DNA of 64,000 nucleotides from Marinilongibacter aquaticus (GCF_020149935.1 NZ_CP083757.1:1736001-1800000); one strand, 5' to 3'; shown: positions 17,308 through 26,873, counted from the stretch's first letter. A program made the numbers and translations. Notes: a model not told the origin generated them from the sequence alone.

Positions 17308-17523
17308 ATGGAGAAACTCACGCACATTTTCCCTTTGTCACTCATGATCTCCATGCTCGTGCCCCTTGCACTTTTCATTTGGGCACTGATCGATCTCGTC
17401 AAAGCCGAATTCCGCCAAACCTCGAGCAAACTCGTCTGGTTTTTGGTGGTTTTGCTTATCCCCTTTGTGGGCTCCATTCTCTATCTGGTGATTGGCCGAA
17501 AACAAAAGATCGAAGAGGATTGA
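17308..17523 (+). CDS. small membrane protein with PLD N-terminal (PLDc_N) domain
   Basis: A 71-residue protein with two transmembrane helices. The ALIDLVKAEF...SSKLVWFLVVLLIPFVGSILYLVIGRKQ pattern is the PLDc_N motif: an acidic turn, a conserved Trp, PFVG, and a basic end. In larger proteins this domain precedes cardiolipin-synthase-type phospholipase D modules; here it stands alone, as is common in Bacteroidota. The function of the stand-alone form is unknown. The ATG at 17308 lies 15 bases after the upstream terminator. A weak stem-loop (AAGGC/GCCTT, 17576-17590) lies beyond its stop. Confidence 0.8.
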   Translation: MEKLTHIFPLSLMISMLVPLALFIWALIDLVKAEFRQTSSKLVWFLVVLLIPFVGSILYLVIGRKQKIEED

Positions 17524-17644
17524 TTGTTGGATTTTCAAGCCGACCGGCCAATAAGTCCCAATATCTACGTACAAAAAGGCACAAAGCCTTGTTTTCGCTT
17601 TGGAATAATTGCCCCAATAAAGCTGTATTTCAATAAAGCCTGAC

Positions 17645-17652
17645 TATTTTTG
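17645..17652 (+). promoter_or_regulatory. possible -7 element for the his cluster
   Basis: TATTTTTG fits TAnnTTTG and lies 12 bases before the hisH ATG. No TTG occurs at the expected distance upstream, so the support is partial. Confidence 0.3.
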
Positions 17653-17664
17653 AACTTTTCGAAA

Positions 17665-18267
17665 ATGTCAATGCCACAAGTTACCATTATTAAATACAAT
17701 GCAGGGAATGTCATGTCGGTCATGTATGCCCTCGAACGCATCGGAGTTAGCTACGAATTGACGGCTGACCCTGAAAAAATAAAAGCGGCCGAACGCATCA
17801 TATTCCCCGGTGTGGGCGAAGCCAGCACCGCAATGAAAAGTTTGGTGGAAAACGGTTTGGATCAAGTAATCCCAGATTTGAAACAGCCTTTTCTGGGCAC
17901 CTGTGTGGGCATGCAGCTCCTTTGCCGACATTCCGAAGAAGGCGATACCACCTGCTTGGGAGTCTTCGATACGCCCATTCTTCGCTTCCCCAAAAAAGAA
18001 GGGATGAAAATCCCGCAAACGGGATGGAACAATATTTTCGATTACGGATCTGATTTGTTGAAAGACATTCCAGAAAACGCCTACGTGTATTACAACCACG
18101 GCTTTTACGCTCCGCTATCCGAATACACCGTGGCCAAAACCACCTACACGCTCCCCTACTCGGGCATGTTGCAAAAAGACAATTTCTACGCTTGCCAATT
18201 TCACTCGGAAATCAGCGGCGATGTAGGCGAACAGATTTTCAAGAATTTCGTAAAGATTAAAGCTTAA
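17665..18267 (+). CDS. hisH: imidazole glycerol phosphate synthase, glutaminase subunit HisH
   Basis: A 200-residue class I glutamine amidotransferase that supplies ammonia to HisF in histidine synthesis. The catalytic Cys is in FLGTCVGMQLL near residue 80, and the His/Glu pair is in ACQFHSEISGD near 180. The oxyanion-side motif IIFPGVGEAS is present near 47. The ATG at 17665 (MSMPQVTIIKY) is used; MPQ at 17671 is also possible, and the more distant TTG is unlikely. Its stop overlaps the hisA start by one base (TAATG), which implies translational coupling. The protein works as a 1:1 complex with HisF, encoded 1.2 kb downstream. Confidence 0.95.
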   Translation: MSMPQVTIIKYNAGNVMSVMYALERIGVSYELTADPEKIKAAERIIFPGVGEASTAMKSLVENGLDQVIPDLKQPFLGTCVGMQLLCRHSEEGDTTCLGVFDTPILRFPKKEGMKIPQTGWNNIFDYGSDLLKDIPENAYVYYNHGFYAPLSEYTVAKTTYTLPYSGMLQKDNFYACQFHSEISGDVGEQIFKNFVKIKA

Positions 18268-18995
18268 TGTTTCAAATAATTCCGGCAATCGACCTGATCG
18301 ACGGTCACTGTGTTCGCCTGACCAAAGGCGATTATGATACCAAAAAAGTATACAATGAAGACCCACTTGATGTGGCCAAAGCTTTTCAGGATAAGGGCAT
18401 TTCCAGACTGCATTTAGTCGATCTCGATGGGGCCAAGCAAAAAAAGGTTGTCAACCTGAAAGTGCTTGAAAAAATCGCCAGCAAAACCAATCTCGTCATC
18501 GATTTCGGCGGGGGGGTACAAAGCGATGAAGACATTCATGCCGTTTTCAATTCAGGAGCAGCCATGATTACCGGAGGCAGTATTGCGGTGAAAAACCCTG
18601 AATTGTTCTTGAAGTGGCTTGAACAATACGGTTGCGAAAAAATAATTTTGGGAGCCGATGCCAAAGACCGCAAAATAGCCATCAGTGGCTGGGAAGAAAA
18701 TTCGGGACAAGACATAATCGATTTCGTTTCGCACTATACGCAAAAGGGTATCAAGTATCTCATCAGCACGGATGTCAGCAAAGACGGCCTTTTGCAAGGG
18801 CCTTCCACCGAACTGTACAAAGAACTGAACGCCCAATTTCCGAAAAGTGAAATCATCGCCAGCGGCGGAGTGGCCGAAATGAAAGACATTGAAGAGCTTG
18901 CTGCCCTAAACATACACGGCGTAATTGTAGGCAAGGCCATTTACGAAGGCCGAATTGCTATGGATGAAATTCAAAAATTCATACTGGGCCAATGA
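18267..18995 (+). CDS. hisA: ProFAR isomerase HisA
   Basis: A 242-residue TIM barrel catalysing the isomerisation of ProFAR to PRFAR, the fourth step of histidine synthesis. The N-terminal catalytic Asp is in IPAIDLIDGHCVRL and the second in STDVSKDGLL near residue 172. The phosphate-binding GGGV and ASGGV turns are both present. It begins inside the hisH stop and ends overlapping the GNAT gene by 4 bases (ATGA). Confidence 0.95.
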   Translation: MFQIIPAIDLIDGHCVRLTKGDYDTKKVYNEDPLDVAKAFQDKGISRLHLVDLDGAKQKKVVNLKVLEKIASKTNLVIDFGGGVQSDEDIHAVFNSGAAMITGGSIAVKNPELFLKWLEQYGCEKIILGADAKDRKIAISGWEENSGQDIIDFVSHYTQKGIKYLISTDVSKDGLLQGPSTELYKELNAQFPKSEIIASGGVAEMKDIEELAALNIHGVIVGKAIYEGRIAMDEIQKFILGQ

Positions 18996-19441
18996 AGAAT
19001 ACCTTCGCAGTAAGACGACAAGACCTTTTGCTGAGCTCAGACCAGTCGCTTTTGGATCTCGATTTTGTGCACAAAAACCTGACAACCAGCTATTGGTCTC
19101 CGGGCATTCCGAAAGAAACGGTTGAAAAGGCCATTGCCAATTCGCTTGCTTTGGGGCTTTACCTGCACGACAAACAAATCGGCTTTTGTCGAATTATTAC
19201 AGATTACAGCACGTTTGCTTATTTGGCCGATGTATTTATTGTAGAAAAGCACAGGGGAAACGGATTTGCAGTGTGGATGACAGAAGAATTGGTGAAAATC
19301 CCGGCCCTTCAAGGCCTGAGGAGGTGGGTGCTAGCCACTCGCGATGCCCATTCGCTTTACGAAAAATCGGGCTGGAAACCTTTGCAAAACCCCGAGTTTT
19401 TCATGGAAATTATTGACAGAGACGTGTATAAAAAAGGCTGA
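18992..19441 (+). CDS. GNAT-family N-acetyltransferase embedded in the his cluster
   Basis: A 149-residue acetyltransferase of the GNAT fold. The acetyl-CoA-binding loop appears as [13 protein letters not shown] (R-x-x-G-x-G/A type), preceded by strand 4 (LADVFIV) and followed by [10 protein letters not shown], a typical beta6/beta7 ending. The substrate cannot be read from the sequence. It overlaps the hisA stop by 4 bases and ends 2 bases before hisF, so it is almost certainly in the same transcript and translationally coupled. This suggests a job tied to histidine metabolism, or simply acceptance of a small gene in the operon. Confidence 0.85.
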   Translation: MKNTFAVRRQDLLLSSDQSLLDLDFVHKNLTTSYWSPGIPKETVEKAIANSLALGLYLHDKQIGFCRIITDYSTFAYLADVFIVEKHRGNGFAVWMTEELVKIPALQGLRRWVLATRDAHSLYEKSGWKPLQNPEFFMEIIDRDVYKKG

Positions 19442-19443
19442 AA

Positions 19444-20205
19444 ATGCTTACGAAAAGAATCATCCCTTGCCTCGACATTAAAAATGGCCGTACAGTAAAG
19501 GGCACCAATTTTGTGAATTTACGCGATGCCGGCGACGCAGTAGAACTGGCCGCAATCTACGCCCGTGAAGGAGCCGACGAACTCGTTTTCCTCGACATCA
19601 CCGCCACTGTAGAAGGCCGTAAAACCTTGATTGAACTCGTGCAAAAAGTGGCCCATACCATCAACATTCCCTTTACTGTGGGTGGAGGTATCGGCTCGGT
19701 TGAAGATGTTTCGGCTTTGCTCAATGCAGGAGCAGATAAAATTTCGATCAACTCTTCGGCGGTACGCAATCCCGATCTCATCGGCGAATTGGCATTGGAA
19801 TTCGGCAGCCAGTGTATAGTAGTGGCCATCGACACCAAATTTGTAGACGGGAAACACATTGTGCATACACACGGCGGTCGTAAGCCCACCGCATTGGAAA
19901 CCATCGCTTGGGCCAAAGAAGTAGAAGAAAGAGGAGCGGGAGAAATATTGCTCACCTCGATGGACTCCGACGGCACTAAAGACGGCTTCGATTTGGAATT
20001 GACGGGTATTGTTTCAGGAAATGCGGGCATTCCGGTGATCGCCTCGGGTGGAGCAGGTACAATGGCACATTTCGAAGATGTCTTCACAAAAGGAAAAGCG
20101 GACGCAGGCTTGGCGGCCTCCATTTTCCACTTTAAAGAAATTGCCATTCCAGACCTGAAAGCTTATTTGGCCGACAGAAACATCTCTATGCGTACTACTC
20201 GCTAA
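19444..20205 (+). CDS. hisF: imidazole glycerol phosphate synthase, cyclase subunit HisF
   Basis: A 253-residue TIM barrel that turns PRFAR and ammonia into imidazole glycerol phosphate and AICAR. The catalytic Asp residues lie in [15 protein letters not shown] (residue 11 area) and [11 protein letters not shown] (130 area). Phosphate-binding segments TVGGGIGS and IASGGAGTM are intact. Its partner HisH is encoded at the head of the cluster. No hisI/hisIE follows, and hisG, D, C and B are not in the window, so the pathway is split on the chromosome. Confidence 0.96.
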   Translation: MLTKRIIPCLDIKNGRTVKGTNFVNLRDAGDAVELAAIYAREGADELVFLDITATVEGRKTLIELVQKVAHTINIPFTVGGGIGSVEDVSALLNAGADKISINSSAVRNPDLIGELALEFGSQCIVVAIDTKFVDGKHIVHTHGGRKPTALETIAWAKEVEERGAGEILLTSMDSDGTKDGFDLELTGIVSGNAGIPVIASGGAGTMAHFEDVFTKGKADAGLAASIFHFKEIAIPDLKAYLADRNISMRTTR

Positions 20206-20250
20206 AAATTCTGCTGACAATCTTACCGATAAGCCTCTTTGGCACAATGA

Positions 20251-20281
20251 TTGCCCTTTATATTGATCCTAAATAGATTTG
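20251..20281 (+). promoter_or_regulatory. promoter of lon
   Basis: TTG (20251-20253), a 20-base spacer and TAGATTTG (20274-20281) match the Bacteroidota consensus well. Transcription would start near 20287, about 65 bases before the lon ATG. No heat-shock operator was recognised. Confidence 0.65.
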
Positions 20282-20351
20282 TAATCTCAAAGGGCTTTAG
20301 TATTTTCACTATGCCATTTTGGCAGACCCTTTGAATTTCGAAATATACCGA

Positions 20352-22844
20352 ATGAACAAAGATTTTGAATTGTTGGAGAAATTGGCGTCACAAAATGCCA
20401 ATTTAGAAAACGTGGAGATGATCGAAATTACCTCTCCCGATGAGGTAATGGAAAACAATGAGAATCTGCCTGAAAACCTTGCCTTGCTCCCACTACGCAA
20501 TACCGTACTTTTTCCCGGAATCGTAATTCCCGTGACGGTAACGCGGTCAAGAGCCATTCGCTTGGTGAAAAAAGCCTACCGCGGCGACCGCACCTTGGGC
20601 ATTGTTTCGCAGTTGAGTCAAACCACCGAAGAACCCTCCGAAGACGATATCTACAAAATAGGCACAATTGGCAATATCCTGAAAATGATCGTATTGCCCG
20701 ATGGAAACGTGACCATCATTGTGCAGGGACGAAAGCGTTTCAAAATCCTTGATTTTGTTGAAACCACGCCTTATCTAATTGCAGCCGTAGAATACATTCA
20801 AGACAGTTTTCCGAACGCCAAAAAGAAAGAGTCGAAAGCATTGCTCGACTCCCTTAAAGAAACGGCAGGAAAGATTTTGAACCTGAATCCAGAAATCCCT
20901 CGAGATGCCCAAGTGGCCATAAACAACATTGATTCTCCTGTATTTCTCACCCACTTCTTGTCTTCCAACCTCAATATCGGCATTGCGGAAAAGCAGCTCC
21001 TGCTTGAGACATTCGATGGACACGAACAGGCTCATCGACTTTTGGAGCATATGCTCAAAGAGGTTGAGCTTTTGGAAATCAAAAAGGATATTCAATCCAA
21101 AGCCAGTTCCGACATCGATCAGCAGCAGCGTGAATATTACCTTAGACAACAAATCAAGGTATTGCAGGAAGAATTGGGGATGGATTCGCCCGATCAAGAG
21201 CTTGAGAAGCTACGGATGAAAGGAGCCAAAAAGAAGTGGCCCAGCGATGTCAATGAACATTTCAATAAAGAACTCAACAAAATCAGCCGCCTGAACTCGA
21301 TGGCCCCAGAATATTCTGTCGCTTTGAGTTATGCCGAACTGATGGTTGAATTGCCTTGGCAGCAAACAACCAACGACAATTTCGATCTCAAACGGGCTCA
21401 ACGCATCTTGGACAGAGACCATTATGGCCTGACGAAAGTAAAAGAGCGAATCATAGAATATTTGGCGGTTTTGAAATTGCGAAGCGATCTTAAAGCCCCA
21501 ATACTCTGCCTTTATGGCCCTCCGGGTGTAGGAAAAACGTCATTGGGCAAATCCATCGCAAAAGCTTTGGGCCGTTCGTATGTACGCATGGCCTTGGGCG
21601 GTTTGCACGATGAGGCGGAAATCCGTGGACACCGAAAAACCTATATTGGGGCGATGCCGGGGAAAATCCTCCAAAACATCAATAAAGCCAAGACTTCGAA
21701 TCCGGTATTTGTACTTGACGAGATCGATAAAATTGCTCGCGATCACCGTGGCGACCCATCCAGTGCTCTTTTGGAAGTACTCGATCCTGAACAAAATTCT
21801 GCATTCAAAGACAATTACCTAGAAGTAGACTACGACCTTTCGAAGGTGCTTTTTATAGCCACCGCAAACTCTTTGGATACTATACAGCCCGCTCTTCGCG
21901 ACCGAATGGAAATTATAGAAGTGACAGGCTATACCGTGGAAGAAAAAGTGGAAATAGCCCGAAAACACCTTTTGCCCAAGCAATTGAAAGATCATGGCAT
22001 AAATGGTTCTGACCTGAAGCTTCAAAAATCGGCTTTGGTACAAATAATCGAAGGTTATACGCGAGAATCCGGAGTGAGAAGTCTGGAGCAAAAAATAAGC
22101 AGCGTTGTACGCAAAGTGGCCAAATCCATCGCACTGGAAGAAGATTATAAAAAAGTCATTACAGCCGCCGATATTGAAGGCCTGCTCGGGCCTGCGTTTT
22201 TCGACAAAGATCTATACGAAGGCAACGAAATGGCTGGCGTGGTAACGGGATTGGCCTGGACTCCAGTAGGCGGCGATATTCTTTTCATTGAATCGAATCT
22301 CAGTAAAGGCAAAGGCAATTTGACCCTTTCTGGGCAGCTCGGCGAGGTGATGAAAGAATCGGCGATTACGGCCCTTTCTTACCTAAAATCGAATGCGGAA
22401 AGTCTGGATATCGATTACAGGGTTTTCCAACACTACGATTTGCACATCCACGTACCGCAAGGAGCAGTACCCAAAGATGGCCCTTCTGCCGGAATCACCA
22501 TGCTGGTTTCGATGGCATCGATCTATACACAAAGGAAAATCAAGAAAAACTTGGCCATGACAGGCGAAATCACCTTGCGTGGCAAAGTGCTTCCTGTAGG
22601 CGGAATAAAGGAAAAAATACTGGCTGCCAAGCGAGCGAAAATCAAAGAAATCATCCTTTGCTATCGCAACCGAAAAGACGTAGAAGAAATAGGCGAAGAG
22701 TATACAAAAGGTTTGACTTTCCACTATGTTGACCTCGTGAAAGAAGTTTTGGACATTGCCTTACTGAAAACCAAAGTGGAAGATCCGATCGAATTTCAGT
22801 TTCCGAAAGCCAATAAAACCGATACGGCCACGAGCGTGAACTAA
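20352..22844 (+). CDS. lon: ATP-dependent protease La (Lon)
   Basis: An 830-residue cytosolic AAA+ protease that degrades misfolded and regulatory proteins. The N-terminal substrate-binding LON domain spans about residues 45-245 ([21 protein letters not shown]). Walker A is [13 protein letters not shown] near 395 and Walker B is [10 protein letters not shown] near 460. The proteolytic Ser-Lys dyad is in [11 protein letters not shown] near 715 and [13 protein letters not shown] near 760. The ATG at 20352 was chosen because the only codon upstream in frame is a TTG and a good promoter ends at 20281. A terminator follows. Confidence 0.96.
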   Translation: MNKDFELLEKLASQNANLENVEMIEITSPDEVMENNENLPENLALLPLRNTVLFPGIVIPVTVTRSRAIRLVKKAYRGDRTLGIVSQLSQTTEEPSEDDIYKIGTIGNILKMIVLPDGNVTIIVQGRKRFKILDFVETTPYLIAAVEYIQDSFPNAKKKESKALLDSLKETAGKILNLNPEIPRDAQVAINNIDSPVFLTHFLSSNLNIGIAEKQLLLETFDGHEQAHRLLEHMLKEVELLEIKKDIQSKASSDIDQQQREYYLRQQIKVLQEELGMDSPDQELEKLRMKGAKKKWPSDVNEHFNKELNKISRLNSMAPEYSVALSYAELMVELPWQQTTNDNFDLKRAQRILDRDHYGLTKVKERIIEYLAVLKLRSDLKAPILCLYGPPGVGKTSLGKSIAKALGRSYVRMALGGLHDEAEIRGHRKTYIGAMPGKILQNINKAKTSNPVFVLDEIDKIARDHRGDPSSALLEVLDPEQNSAFKDNYLEVDYDLSKVLFIATANSLDTIQPALRDRMEIIEVTGYTVEEKVEIARKHLLPKQLKDHGINGSDLKLQKSALVQIIEGYTRESGVRSLEQKISSVVRKVAKSIALEEDYKKVITAADIEGLLGPAFFDKDLYEGNEMAGVVTGLAWTPVGGDILFIESNLSKGKGNLTLSGQLGEVMKESAITALSYLKSNAESLDIDYRVFQHYDLHIHVPQGAVPKDGPSAGITMLVSMASIYTQRKIKKNLAMTGEITLRGKVLPVGGIKEKILAAKRAKIKEIILCYRNRKDVEEIGEEYTKGLTFHYVDLVKEVLDIALLKTKVEDPIEFQFPKANKTDTATSVN

Positions 22845-22896
22845 GACAGGTTAAAATTGTAACATGTTTGAATAAAGCCTTTCAAACGAAGAACAT

Positions 22897-22939
22897 AAAA
22901 AGGGGCAGCTTATGAATCATAATGCTGCCCCTTTTCCTT
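22897..22939 (+). terminator. rho-independent terminator after lon
   Basis: AAAAAGGGGCAGC (22897-22909) pairs with GCTGCCCCTTTT (22924-22935), then TTTCCTTT. A smaller TTTGAA/TTCAAA hairpin lies just upstream. Confidence 0.85.
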
Positions 22940-23083
22940 TATGTTTAAAACTTTATGATAAAATAAACATATTTTTGGATAAAAAAAGACATTACAAATG
23001 TCTATATTGTCGAATATCCGTTTTTTTGCCTATTTTTTTCGAAATACCTTGCCTTAATTATTTTATAGTTATTTCAAAAATTG
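22940..23083. other. AT-rich intergenic segment with a short hairpin
   Basis: No convincing gene. A TATTTTTG element (22970-22977) is followed by GGATA...TATCC enclosing GACATT-ACA-AATGTC, and then a T7 run near 23030. This looks like a very short promoter-hairpin-terminator unit, but the -33 box is missing. Confidence 0.25.
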
Positions 23084-23091
23084 TACATTTG
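23084..23091 (+). promoter_or_regulatory. possible -7 element of an unannotated short transcript
   Basis: TACATTTG fits TAnnTTTG. A TTG at the right distance is not present. It would start a transcript near 23097 that runs to the terminator at 23264-23298. Confidence 0.3.
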
Positions 23092-23096
23092 GAATA

Positions 23097-23298
23097 CAAA
23101 TTAGAAATGTATCAATACAACAGTAAGTCAACCCACACTCTTATGACAACATTAAGATAGAGTTGACACTACAAAATATTTAGAGCCACAGAAAATTGCT
23201 ATCGGCTCGAATGCTTTAAAAGCATTTTAAGATTTAAAACTGAAAGATTCAATTTGTGAACCGAAGACCTTTATCTCCATGAGATTTAGGTCTTTTTT
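23097..23298 (+). ncRNA. candidate small structured RNA (about 200 nt), possibly with a 17-codon leader ORF
   Basis: Between the possible promoter and a strong terminator there is no ordinary gene, but several inverted repeats: GTCAAC/GTTGAC around 23128-23168, GAGCC/GGCTC around 23182-23206, AATGCTTT/AAAGCATT around 23209-23226, and the terminator hairpin. A 17-codon ORF (MYQYNSKSTHTLMTTLR) begins at 23107 and ends at the first of these stems. It could be a small RNA, a dual-function RNA or a leader without a downstream gene. No known RNA family is recognised. Confidence 0.3.
23264..23298 (+). terminator. rho-independent terminator
   Basis: AAGACCT (23264-23270) pairs with AGGTCTT (23288-23294) and ATCTC with GAGAT inside it, followed by six T residues. 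It has no protein-coding gene in front of it, which is the main reason to suspect a small RNA. Confidence 0.75.
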
Positions 23299-23316
23299 CA
23301 TTTAGATATAAAATTA

Positions 23317-23346
23317 GAAAAGGTTGAGGAATCCCTCAACCTTTTC
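23317..23346 (-). terminator. terminator after prc
   Basis: GAAAAGGTTGAGG (23317-23329) pairs with CCTCAACCTTTTC (23334-23346), a near-perfect 13-bp stem flanked by A/T-rich sequence. It lies beyond the stop of the leftward protease gene and could also catch rightward transcripts. Confidence 0.8.
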
Positions 23347-23369
23347 ATCTATACTATTTATGCTCTTCT

Positions 23370-25427
23370 CTACTTGTAGCGAATTAGGTTCGCCATTATC
23401 TGCTGGGCCTCATTGAGGTACAAATCATCTTTGTGATCATCACCTGCTTTGGTCTTGGCCAGTTTCTTGATCTCGGTTCGACTCTTTTCGTTCTTTTCCT
23501 TCTCTTCCAAACGGTCGTCGTAATTCAAAGAAAACTCCTTTTGCTCCATTTCTTGGTTGAATACCTTTATCTCGCGAATCAATTCTCTAAGCTCCTCGTT
23601 GGTACTCAACCTCTCTTGGAATTGCCCCACAACCTTCTTCTTCAAAGAAGGCGTGATTTCATTGGTCTCGTGAAACGAAGAACTCTTGATCTCATCATAA
23701 GGCAATGCTGTGGGCCTGCTGCTTTCACCCGTTTCGGAAGAATCCCAAGGCGAAGGCAATTCAATGTCAGGAATTACGCCACGACGCTGTGTACTTTGAC
23801 CCGTAATTCGGTAGAACTTCTCTGTCGTCAGTTTCAGTTGACCATAGCGTTCATTCTGCTCAATCCCATCTGTCCCCGCTCTTTGGCTGGAAACCACTTT
23901 GGGCGAGAGCAAGAAGCGGTCCAAATCTACCAATTGCTGTACGGTTCCCTTTCCGAAAGACTGCTCGCCCACGATAAGTCCTCGGTTGTAATCTTGAATG
24001 GCTCCCGCAAAAATTTCTGAAGCCGAAGCAGAATATCTGTTCTGCAAAATCAACAAAGGCCCATCGTATACTACAGAGGGGTCGTTATCGTCTTCCACTT
24101 CCACGCGACCTCTGCTCGAGCGTCTTTGCACCACCGGTCCCTTGGGAATAAAAAGGCCTGTCAAATCAATCGCTTCCGTCAGCGAACCACCTCCATTGTT
24201 ACGCAAGTCGATCATGACGCCATCTACGCCTTCTTTCACAAATTCTTCTAAAAAGCGTCGTACATCTTTTGTAGTGCTTTGGAAATCTCCGCCCATCCGA
24301 GCCCCGTTAAAATCGCGATAGAACATCGGCAAATCGATATAACCCACTTTGTATTCCTTGCCTCTGGCCTTCACAGGAATGATTTCGCTGGCCGCTACGG
24401 CTTCTTCCAATTTGATCTTCTCCCGTACAATTCGTACCTCTCTTGGTGCGGCATCGATAGGGGCATCTTTGGCTTTCAACAACAGACGCACCACAGTTCC
24501 TTTTTTCCCGCGAATCAAATTCACCGCATCGTCTGTTAACCAACCGACAATATCTTGAAAGTCTCCGTCGTCGCCCTGTGCAACACCCAGAATATAATCG
24601 TCTTTGCTGGCTTGCTGAGTCTTGAAAAGCGGACCACCCGGAATCACATCGACAATCATTACATAATCGTTATCGTTTCGCAATTGGGCTCCAATACCTT
24701 CCAAAGATTGACTCATATCAATATTGAACTGAGCGGCATTACTCGGAATCATATACGCAGTGTGCGGATCGATCGCTTCAGTCACAGCATCCATGAAACC
24801 TTGAAATACATCTTCCGAACGCCATTTCGAAACCCTGTTCTCATAACGCTCATATCTTTTCAATAAAGTTTCAGCCACGCTGCTGTCCGCCTTACCCGTA
24901 AGTTTCAGATTGAGAGCCTGGTTCAAAAGAATTTTATCCCAATCGCCATCCAATTGCTTTTGCGAATCCGCCCATTGGCGATCATCCTCATCTTTCACTT
25001 CATACTTTAAATTCGAATGGTAATCGATGGGTTTTCCCAAATAGGTCAAAATATAATCATACCGCTCTTTATACAATTTTCGGTAACGGTTGAAAATCTT
25101 GAAGGGAATCTCCAAATCACCGCCCAAAATAGCTTCGTCAATCAAGAAGCGGTATTCTTCAAATTCGGCGATATCCTTTTTGGTGAAAAAAGAGCGTGAA
25201 CCGTCGATTTCGTCAAGGTAATTATCAAAAATATGCGACGATAAAGAATCGTCGATTTCAAACTTTTTGTAATGATAATTGCTCAAAAACTGCGTAGCAA
25301 ATTGCTCTACCCGCGTTTGATCTTCCAAGGGCATCAGATCCTCGTAACTGTATTTGGCGTTTTCGGTTTGGGCAAAAGCCAATGCTGAAACAACAAGAGC
25401 AAATGCGGTTCCAATAATCTTCTTCAT
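23370..25427 (-). CDS. prc: carboxy-terminal processing protease (Tsp/Prc, peptidase S41)
   Basis: A 685-residue periplasmic serine protease. A signal peptide (residues 1-19, ending in ALAFAQ) is followed by the N-terminal helical region, a PDZ domain at about 245-340 (VMIVDVIPGGPLFKTQQASKDDYILGV), and the S41 catalytic core with DLRNNGGGSLTEAIDL. The catalytic Ser is in NRYSASASEIFAGA near 490 and the Lys in EQSFGKGTVQQL near 520. The C-terminal DUF3340-like segment is present. Such proteases trim or degrade envelope proteins from their C-termini. The FKBP gene upstream ends 54 bases before its start; the two may share a transcript as periplasmic quality-control functions. Confidence 0.93.
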   Translation of the reverse strand: MKKIIGTAFALVVSALAFAQTENAKYSYEDLMPLEDQTRVEQFATQFLSNYHYKKFEIDDSLSSHIFDNYLDEIDGSRSFFTKKDIAEFEEYRFLIDEAILGGDLEIPFKIFNRYRKLYKERYDYILTYLGKPIDYHSNLKYEVKDEDDRQWADSQKQLDGDWDKILLNQALNLKLTGKADSSVAETLLKRYERYENRVSKWRSEDVFQGFMDAVTEAIDPHTAYMIPSNAAQFNIDMSQSLEGIGAQLRNDNDYVMIVDVIPGGPLFKTQQASKDDYILGVAQGDDGDFQDIVGWLTDDAVNLIRGKKGTVVRLLLKAKDAPIDAAPREVRIVREKIKLEEAVAASEIIPVKARGKEYKVGYIDLPMFYRDFNGARMGGDFQSTTKDVRRFLEEFVKEGVDGVMIDLRNNGGGSLTEAIDLTGLFIPKGPVVQRRSSRGRVEVEDDNDPSVVYDGPLLILQNRYSASASEIFAGAIQDYNRGLIVGEQSFGKGTVQQLVDLDRFLLSPKVVSSQRAGTDGIEQNERYGQLKLTTEKFYRITGQSTQRRGVIPDIELPSPWDSSETGESSRPTALPYDEIKSSSFHETNEITPSLKKKVVGQFQERLSTNEELRELIREIKVFNQEMEQKEFSLNYDDRLEEKEKNEKSRTEIKKLAKTKAGDDHKDDLYLNEAQQIMANLIRYK

Positions 25428-25481
25428 AGTTCCATTTTCTACACCTTCTCAAAGCGAAAGCGTGGCCCTTTTCTGGCCAAG

Positions 25482-26150
25482 TTATTTTAAAATATCCAAC
25501 AACTCCACATCGAATATCAAAGTAGAGTTCGGGCCAATCTGCCCATGCCCACGTGGGCCATATGCTAAATCGGCTGGGATAAACAGCCTCCATTTCGAGC
25601 CCACTGGCATCAGTTGAAGAGCCTCTATCCAACCTTTTATCACTTGATTCACACGAAAAGTAGAAGGCGTTCCACGATCTACCGAACTGTCAAATACCGA
25701 TCCATCGATCAAAGTACCATGATAATGCACTTTCACATTGTCTGTCTCCAGCGGTTTCGCACCAGTCCCCGGTGTCAATACTTCGTACTGCAATCCCGAT
25801 TCTGTCACATGCACACTGTCACGCAGTTTATTTTCAGCCAAAAAATCTTGTCCTTTCTTCAGGTTTTCATTGGCCATTTGTTCCATCCTGTTCTGAAAGT
25901 AATTACGGATAAACATCCCGCATTGTTCCTCAGACATGGATAGGTTGTTTTTGCTAACCATATCACTAATGGCCTGCGTCAACACCTCCATATTGGGTTC
26001 AATATTCTGGTCCACTATACTTTGCCCCACGCTAATACCGATGGCATAGCTAAGCGAATCCAATTCATTGTGTAAGGTAGTTTGGGCAGTTGCACAATAG
26101 GAGCCCGCGACGAGACACAAGGCCAGGGCTGCACTTTTCTTTTTGATCAT
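25482..26150 (-). CDS. FKBP-type peptidyl-prolyl cis-trans isomerase, exported
   Basis: A 222-residue periplasmic folding factor of the Mip/FkpA type. A signal peptide (residues 1-23, ending in ATAQ) leads to an N-terminal dimerisation domain (FKBP_N, SLSYAIGISVGQSI). The FKBP domain covers about 115-222 with VKVHYHGTLIDGSVFDSS, VIKGWIEALQLMPVGSKW and IPADLAYG, the usual active-site residues. Membrane anchoring is not evident. The gene lies just upstream of prc in the same direction. Confidence 0.92.
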   Translation of the reverse strand: MIKKKSAALALCLVAGSYCATAQTTLHNELDSLSYAIGISVGQSIVDQNIEPNMEVLTQAISDMVSKNNLSMSEEQCGMFIRNYFQNRMEQMANENLKKGQDFLAENKLRDSVHVTESGLQYEVLTPGTGAKPLETDNVKVHYHGTLIDGSVFDSSVDRGTPSTFRVNQVIKGWIEALQLMPVGSKWRLFIPADLAYGPRGHGQIGPNSTLIFDVELLDILK

Positions 26151-26267
26151 TCTTTATTTTCGGTTTCGAAATATGTATTAACTAATTAACAAAAGAATCG
26201 ATAGAAAAATTATTTTTCATTCAATTACTTTCTTAATGATTGTTAACAAAACAGCCTGTTTTAAAGC

Positions 26268-26786
26268 CTAAAACTGTTTCATCCACTTATTCTGGGCTTT
26301 CATCACCAACTCCACCACTTCGCGTACTGCTCCATTTCCTCCATTCATTTGGGCAATGTACTCGGCCACTTCTTTCACTTCGGGTTGGGCATCGGCTGGG
26401 CAAACCTTAAACACCGCGAAAGCATTCATCAAGAGCAAGTCTGGGATATCGTCGCCCATATAAAGCACCTCTTCTTCTTGCAACTTCCATTTGGTTAGAA
26501 TTTCATTCATTATTTCGGCCTTTTGAGCGGTCCCGACAGACAGATGCACTTCTTCAATACCAATTGCCCGCATTCGCGTACGTATACTTTCCTCTTTTCC
26601 TCCCGAAATAACAGCCAGTTTGTATCCTGCGTTGGCAGCCATGCGTACGGCATAGCCATCACGCATAGAAAATGAACGGAAAGATCCGTCTTCTGTGACC
26701 AATATAGTGGCGTCTGTGAATACCCCATCGACATCAAAAACCAGTGTGCTGATCTTGTTCAGCCTCGATTTTGTTTTAAATTTCAT
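26268..26786 (-). CDS. kdsC: KDO-8-phosphate phosphatase-like HAD hydrolase (KdsC)
   Basis: A 172-residue HAD-superfamily subclass IIIA phosphatase. HAD motif I is LVFDVDGVFTDATI, motif II is the Ser/Thr-type turn AVISGG, and the C-terminal motif is YMGDDIPDLLLM. This combination and length are those of KdsC, which releases phosphate from KDO-8-P in lipopolysaccharide inner-core synthesis. Other kds genes are not nearby. An ATG at 26786 is used and no upstream alternative is seen. Specificity within the family (KDO versus acylneuraminate phosphates) cannot be fixed from sequence alone. Confidence 0.88.
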   Translation of the reverse strand: MKFKTKSRLNKISTLVFDVDGVFTDATILVTEDGSFRSFSMRDGYAVRMAANAGYKLAVISGGKEESIRTRMRAIGIEEVHLSVGTAQKAEIMNEILTKWKLQEEEVLYMGDDIPDLLLMNAFAVFKVCPADAQPEVKEVAEYIAQMNGGNGAVREVVELVMKAQNKWMKQF

Positions 26787-26824
26787 AGGGGTAAAATTGC
26801 TGAATTTTATCTAAGCAAAAAGAA

Positions 26825-26849
26825 AAAGGCGGCAAAATTCGCCGCCTTT
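26825..26849 (-). terminator. terminator upstream of kdsC, closing the OmpA/HhH operon
   Basis: AAAGGCGGC (26825-26833) pairs with GCCGCCTTT (26841-26849). On the minus strand a T-rich run follows. It lies just after the stop of the gene at 26874-27467. Confidence 0.8.
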
Positions 26850-26873
26850 CCCATTCGTATCATTCAGGGCATA

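Noticed and set aside
22912-23160. Rightward 82-residue frame after lon
   Set aside because: It begins inside the loop of the lon terminator and shows no motif or sensible composition; only its last 17 codons are kept as a possible leader peptide.
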